From Gnetum montanum (Eukaryota > Streptophyta > Gnetopsida > Gnetales > Gnetaceae), in assembly GCA_015680685.1 (NCBI GenBank), contig MNCI01004501.1:1094428-1156427 (forward strand): a stretch of 62,000 bases of DNA. The letters run 5' to 3'. The notes beneath the pieces were generated by a model, which ran no database searches, was not told the DNA's origin, and was given only the letters and a program-made list of their open reading frames with translations. The first letter of the stretch is position 1; every line of letters begins with the position of its first letter. The position numbers and the translations under genes are program-made. Shown here piece by piece: positions 58,379 to 62,000 of the stretch.

Positions 58379-58865
58379 TGATGAGATGCGATATCGCATG
58401 CACCGCGATATCGTGGTCCGCCGCCAAATCTATAAATAAGAGGCAGCACTCCCCTCATTTCCCATCCTAGGCTAGAAGTAGCGAAGCTCTGGTGGATTGA
58501 TCACCCTAGAGATAGAATATTTTCCATGTGCCCACAGTAGGAGTCCCCAAGTAAATGGTTCTTTATTCGAGCAGCTTTGTACCTGAACGCAAGTTGTGTA
58601 CAGCAATAAAGAAGAGATTTGTGGATAAACCTTGCAGTGCATGGAATAGGNAACATAAAACCAGAAAAGATCAAAAAAAATCATATACCTCGGACTTACT
58701 TAACCATACACTGTGACAACAACAAGTAAGTGTAGGAAGACAACAAACGATTAACCCCAAGTGTTCCATGGGGCATTTAGGCATTTAGTCTACGGAGTTC
58801 GACCAGATCGCATGTGCTACGCTCGTTGTGTATGGTTGAGTGTAGGGGTACCTCACCACTCATCA
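58379..58865 (+). repeat. 5' LTR of copy 3, with a missing segment at N
   Basis: TGATGAG...CTCATCA, 487 bp here against 1047 bp in copy 1. It has two GCGATATCG palindromic sites, a TATA box at 58430-58440 and matches copy 1 on both sides of N at 58651. The ~0.5-kb repeat-bearing part of copy 1 is absent exactly at this N, so the shorter length is probably not real. Confidence 0.82.
58651..58651. other. Single N, probable assembly gap
   Basis: The base is undetermined and lies where about 0.5 kb present in the LTR of copy 1 is missing. Confidence 0.75.
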
Positions 58866-58883
58866 TTGGCATCGTTGCAAGGG
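58866..58883 (+). promoter_or_regulatory. Primer binding site of copy 3, decayed
   Basis: TTGGCATCGTTGCAAGGGA (from 58865 or 58866) compared with TTGGCGCCGTTGCCGGGGA: the differences are at CpG and CNG places. It directly follows the LTR end CTCATCA. Confidence 0.75.
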
Positions 58884-59006
58884 ACTAAGTGTTTGTGCGT
58901 CGAATAGAACATAAGGGATATCACTCACATCATTGTGAGCCTTAACAAACCTTTGGGTTAATCAATATAAAAATTATATAATGGTGAATTTAGCACACTG
59001 ATAAAA

Positions 59007-61529
59007 ATGCCTTCTTCTCATAAGAGAAACTCACCACCTAAGGACCACACACGAGACAGTCGGCAAGATAAAACGCATAACCAACATAAGCCAAGTCCTA
59101 AACAATAAAGGATGACATATACTCATCCTGATGAGTATATTCCTAATTTTACTTTTTTTATCCATTAGGAGGAGCAACTGTAGTGGAGAGACTTGCAAGG
59201 TAACATTGTGTTACCCCCAGATCGATCAATCTCTCGCATGCTTTTCCGTGCCTTGGTACAGATTGGCATGCAAGATCATTTCGCAAAATACGTTGTGGAA
59301 GATTTTGACATGAGTGATTATTATCCCACAGATGCCCAACGTATGAGAGACTTAAGGTAGGAGAGTCAACATGCTTTTTTGAAGGGCAAATCCCCGCACG
59401 TCCTTAGTGAAATAGGAGGTGAGGAACCCTTTATCACGGGTTCTTTAGCAAACGATGTTCCCCCTCCTAATGATGGTGAGGAGGATGAGTATCAGAACCT
59501 ACGATCAACGATACATATCCCTAGTTCTGATGCCTGTGAACACCAGCTGTTCACAGAGGGAAAAACCACTCATGCTAAGGATAGGCATTTTGATCGTCAC
59601 GACGATCAGGGTCATAGCAGCCGAAGAGAAGGTAAGAAACATCGTCATGGAGATGGTTTCCCTTCTTCTTCTCCTTCATCCCATCACTCATCCTCTCCTT
59701 CCACATCTGGGTACAGCCACCATGAACATAAAGGCGAGGATAATAGTAAGAAAGATGAAAGACCTCGACGTGAAAGTCGAGAGAGAGGACAAGGGCAAGG
59801 ATGTAGGGAGAGTAGGGAACAACGCAGACATCACAAGCGTCATGAAAGAGACAATCATGACGAACCCCTATTCGCAACCCGAAGTATGCTTGACATCACA
59901 GAGGTAATTAGGATTCCCACAAGGCATTTAAGGGATAGCCGGATCAAACGATTAGACATGAACAACATCCCACGATTTGAAAGGGGATACAATGCTGATC
60001 TGCAAAATCATTTACAGGAATTCCACAATGCCTATGCCTTGCAGAATATAGAAAATGAGTGTCAAAAACTTAAGTTGTTCCCAAGGACACTCACCAAAGA
60101 AGCAGAGAGTTGGTACCGGTCCTTAGAACCGAAAACCATCAGGAGGTGGAGTACGATGCTAGAACTATTCAACGAAAAGTATCAAACGTACTCCAGAGTG
60201 TCCAATTTGCGTAAGCAGACCCAAGGCTAGAAGCAAGGTACACACGAACCCTTGGATGCTGCCATGGACCACTATTACACATTGTTACATCATTTCCTGA
60301 GCCATGGGTATGCTCAGCGGGATCAACTTTGCCACATTGTGGATGGGCTAAGAAATGAAACTAGAAGAACCCTTGGGACTTACGCCCAAGGGAGACTCTC
60401 ACAACTTAGAGCCCATGAAGTATGTAGCTTGTTGGAGGAAGTAGCAAACGAATAAGGTGAGCTACACAAAAGGGAAAGTGCGGAAGAGTACAACCGCAAT
60501 CCCTCCCTTCAAAAGAAGGGAGTGAAATTTTGTGATGAAGAGGATGAGTCACCAATCGAAGAGTTGGTGAATTGGAAAACTTTGCTGATCCTAAAGTTAA
60601 CAACTGAGGTATCGGCCAAAGTAGACCAAATGTGGGATTCCTTAGACTCAAGAATTGAAACAGTCTTGAAAATTTTAGAAGAGTCTAAGGTAGAACAAAA
60701 TAGTGACAAAGGTAAGAAAAAGTGGAGAGATTTAGGCCCTGCACATAATAAGGGTAAGGAAAAAATCACTAACTCTGATGTGGCTGAGGATTCTGATTCA
60801 AATGATGACGGTGGATGTGAGATCTACCATTATGACCATCCTAAGGGATGTTGCCCCATCATCTCACATCTACAGGAGTCTGGGATGTATGCGCTCAATC
60901 CAAGACTCAACCAACGGACAACTCCCCGAAGGTTACCTTATCCACAAGGTAACCCAAGGCAGTTCCACCAATCCTTAACGTATTATCCAAGTGGAACTCC
61001 ACCACAGCCCATCAGATAGTATCAGTAGTGGAAATACCCATAGTCATGGGGGATGCCACCGCCAACACAATAGTACCCTTACCGACAGCCTGATCCTTAT
61101 GGTTATTATGTGCAGTAGCCGATTTCTCCAAGTGACTCTATGGGTCACGCAACCCCCAACCATCACTACCAAGTTCAGGAGTACTTCAGAAGGACTCCTT
61201 ATCCTCTGGGAGACATCTCACACTCGTTCCATCCTCCTAATCCATCTGCACCTCTTCCATCACAAGTAGTTCCCATAACACCTCCCGCTCCAACAATGCA
61301 AGGGGAACTTCCTCCTCAACTGCAGCAACGTCACGCTACGAGAGCTATAAATATCCAACCCACTGCTAGTTCTGACAACTGTAAAAAGAGAAGACCTTAC
61401 TTTAGAACCAAAAGCCCAGAAAAACTCTCGCAACAACAAGCCGTTGAAGCCATGTACACTCCTCCATCACCATCTAACACATCGGAGCACCCTTCAGTCC
61501 AACAGAGTGTAACGCATATGGTTATGTAA
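59007..61529 (+). pseudogene. gag of copy 3: one frame, many stops
   Basis: Starts MPSSHKRNSPPKDH at 59007. Same frame throughout: DEYIPN (end of the N-terminal block), DLQGNIVLPPDRS, GKSPHVLSEIGGEEP, SPSSHHSSSPSTS, an Arg-rich stretch, then the capsid core (MNNIPRFERGYNADLQNHL, TLTKEAESWYRSLEP, MLELFNEKYQTYSR), an acidic linker, a zinc-knuckle-like CEIYHYDHPKGC (60816-60851) and a Pro-rich, Tyr-rich tail. The stops are TAG, TAA or TGA, many where a Gln codon is expected. Open parts are 59379-60230, 60252-60455, 60522-61019 and 61140-61529. No frameshift is needed. Confidence 0.88.
60816..60851 (+). other. Zinc-knuckle-like motif in gag of copy 3
   Basis: CEIYHYDHPKGC: the second Cys of the motif seen in copy 2 is Tyr here (TGT to TAT-type change). 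Spacing is again x2, x3, x3. Confidence 0.6.
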
Positions 61530-62000
61530 ACGCATATCGTAACTGACTGGATCAAGGTAGGCCACCTTCCCAGGAAACTAACTGACCCTGGGAGTCCCTT
61601 AATCTATTTTTAGATCATTGGAAATAAACCACATAGGGCTCTTCTTGACTTAGGTTCCGGAGTCAACTTAATTTCACGAGAGATGTATCACGCCTGAAAC
61701 CTGCCCCAACTCAAGAAGAGCAACATTCTACTAGAGTTGGTGGACCAGTCCATCACCATTCCTTTGGGATTGGTGGAGGACATCATTACCACTATGTGTG
61801 GTTGGTCTTACCCAGCTAATTTTTTGGTGATTGATGTGAACAAAAATGAAGGCGACTTCCCGATTATAATGGGAAGGGCATGGCTGAGTACAGTAGACAC
61901 ATGCCTTAGGATCTGCGATATTTCCTTGGAAATCTTTAAGATAAACATATGTGGAAAGATTGAGAAGAGCAAAGTTCCATGCATCACATACAGTGATTCA
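61530..62000 (+). pseudogene. Aspartic protease of copy 3
   Basis: Continues the gag frame. LLDLGSGVNLISREMYH carries the active Asp (61647-61649); SITIPLGLVEDIITT and FPIIMGRAWLSTVDTC follow, then the window ends. Stops at the start of the region, before IIGNKPH, and after YHA. Nearly the same as the protease at 37080-37450. Confidence 0.8.

Larger units (their letters stand above)
58379..62000 (+). mobile_element. Athila-like Ty3/gypsy element, copy 3 (5' part)
   Basis: Plus-strand element: 5' LTR 58379-58865, decayed tRNA-Asp primer site 58866-58883, gag from 59007 and protease near 61620-61990. The right part lies outside the window. It is inserted in a chromovirus integrase; base pairs before it are CCACT. 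gag and protease share one unbroken frame over 2994 bases, damaged only by stop codons. Confidence 0.88.

Overview
The window is nuclear DNA of a seed plant. It holds one intact protein-coding gene in a bed of nested, decayed retrotransposons. The gene is CHLH (magnesium-chelatase H subunit, also GUN5), with a transit-peptide-like N-terminus, spliceosomal introns and every exon in frame. The dense, old Ty3/gypsy (Athila-like, Tat-like, chromovirus) and LINE content fits a large repeat-rich genome, most likely a gymnosperm. That last step is inference; no species is claimed.

Layout. 1-1986: 5' end of a minus-strand Athila-like element (gag, tRNA-Asp primer site, LTR), set into another LTR remnant (1987-2560). 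2815-3150: broken non-LTR reverse-transcriptase tail. 3151-4240: CHLH upstream region and leader. 4241-10317: CHLH. 11345-11630: RTE-type LINE tail. 11887-18111: non-coding LTR element with both LTRs. 19860-22008: L1-type LINE, minus strand. 22010-24525: chromovirus integrase plus 3' LTR, minus strand. 24530-24825: CpG-rich island. 25535-26550: plus-strand gypsy relic with an internal deletion. 26551-30972: AT-rich unassigned DNA and a probable long LTR.

30973-41913 is a nearly complete Athila-like element on the minus strand, with both LTRs, PBS, gag, PR, RT, RNase H, INT and PPT; a 0.84-kb 5'-truncated LINE sits in its 5' LTR. Only 13 bp away, 41927-56309 is a 14.4-kb Tat-like element, minus strand, with LTRs, PBS, gag, PR and PPT. 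I see no RT or integrase in it; instead it carries about 15 copies of a roughly 190-bp tandem repeat. 56310-58378 is the 3' end of an older chromovirus, and 58379-62000 is the 5' end of a third Athila-like copy, plus strand.

How the parts relate. CHLH is the only gene expected to act in the host: it binds protoporphyrin IX and, with CHLI, CHLD and GUN4, inserts Mg2+ at the first committed step of chlorophyll synthesis in plastids. Everything else is parasitic DNA in layers. The three Athila-like copies share TGATGAG...CTCATCA-type LTR ends and one gag/protease type, and differ in age. Decay is mainly by C-to-T and G-to-A change, as expected of methylated transposons. The two single N bases (21565, 58651) both mark faulty assembly joins.
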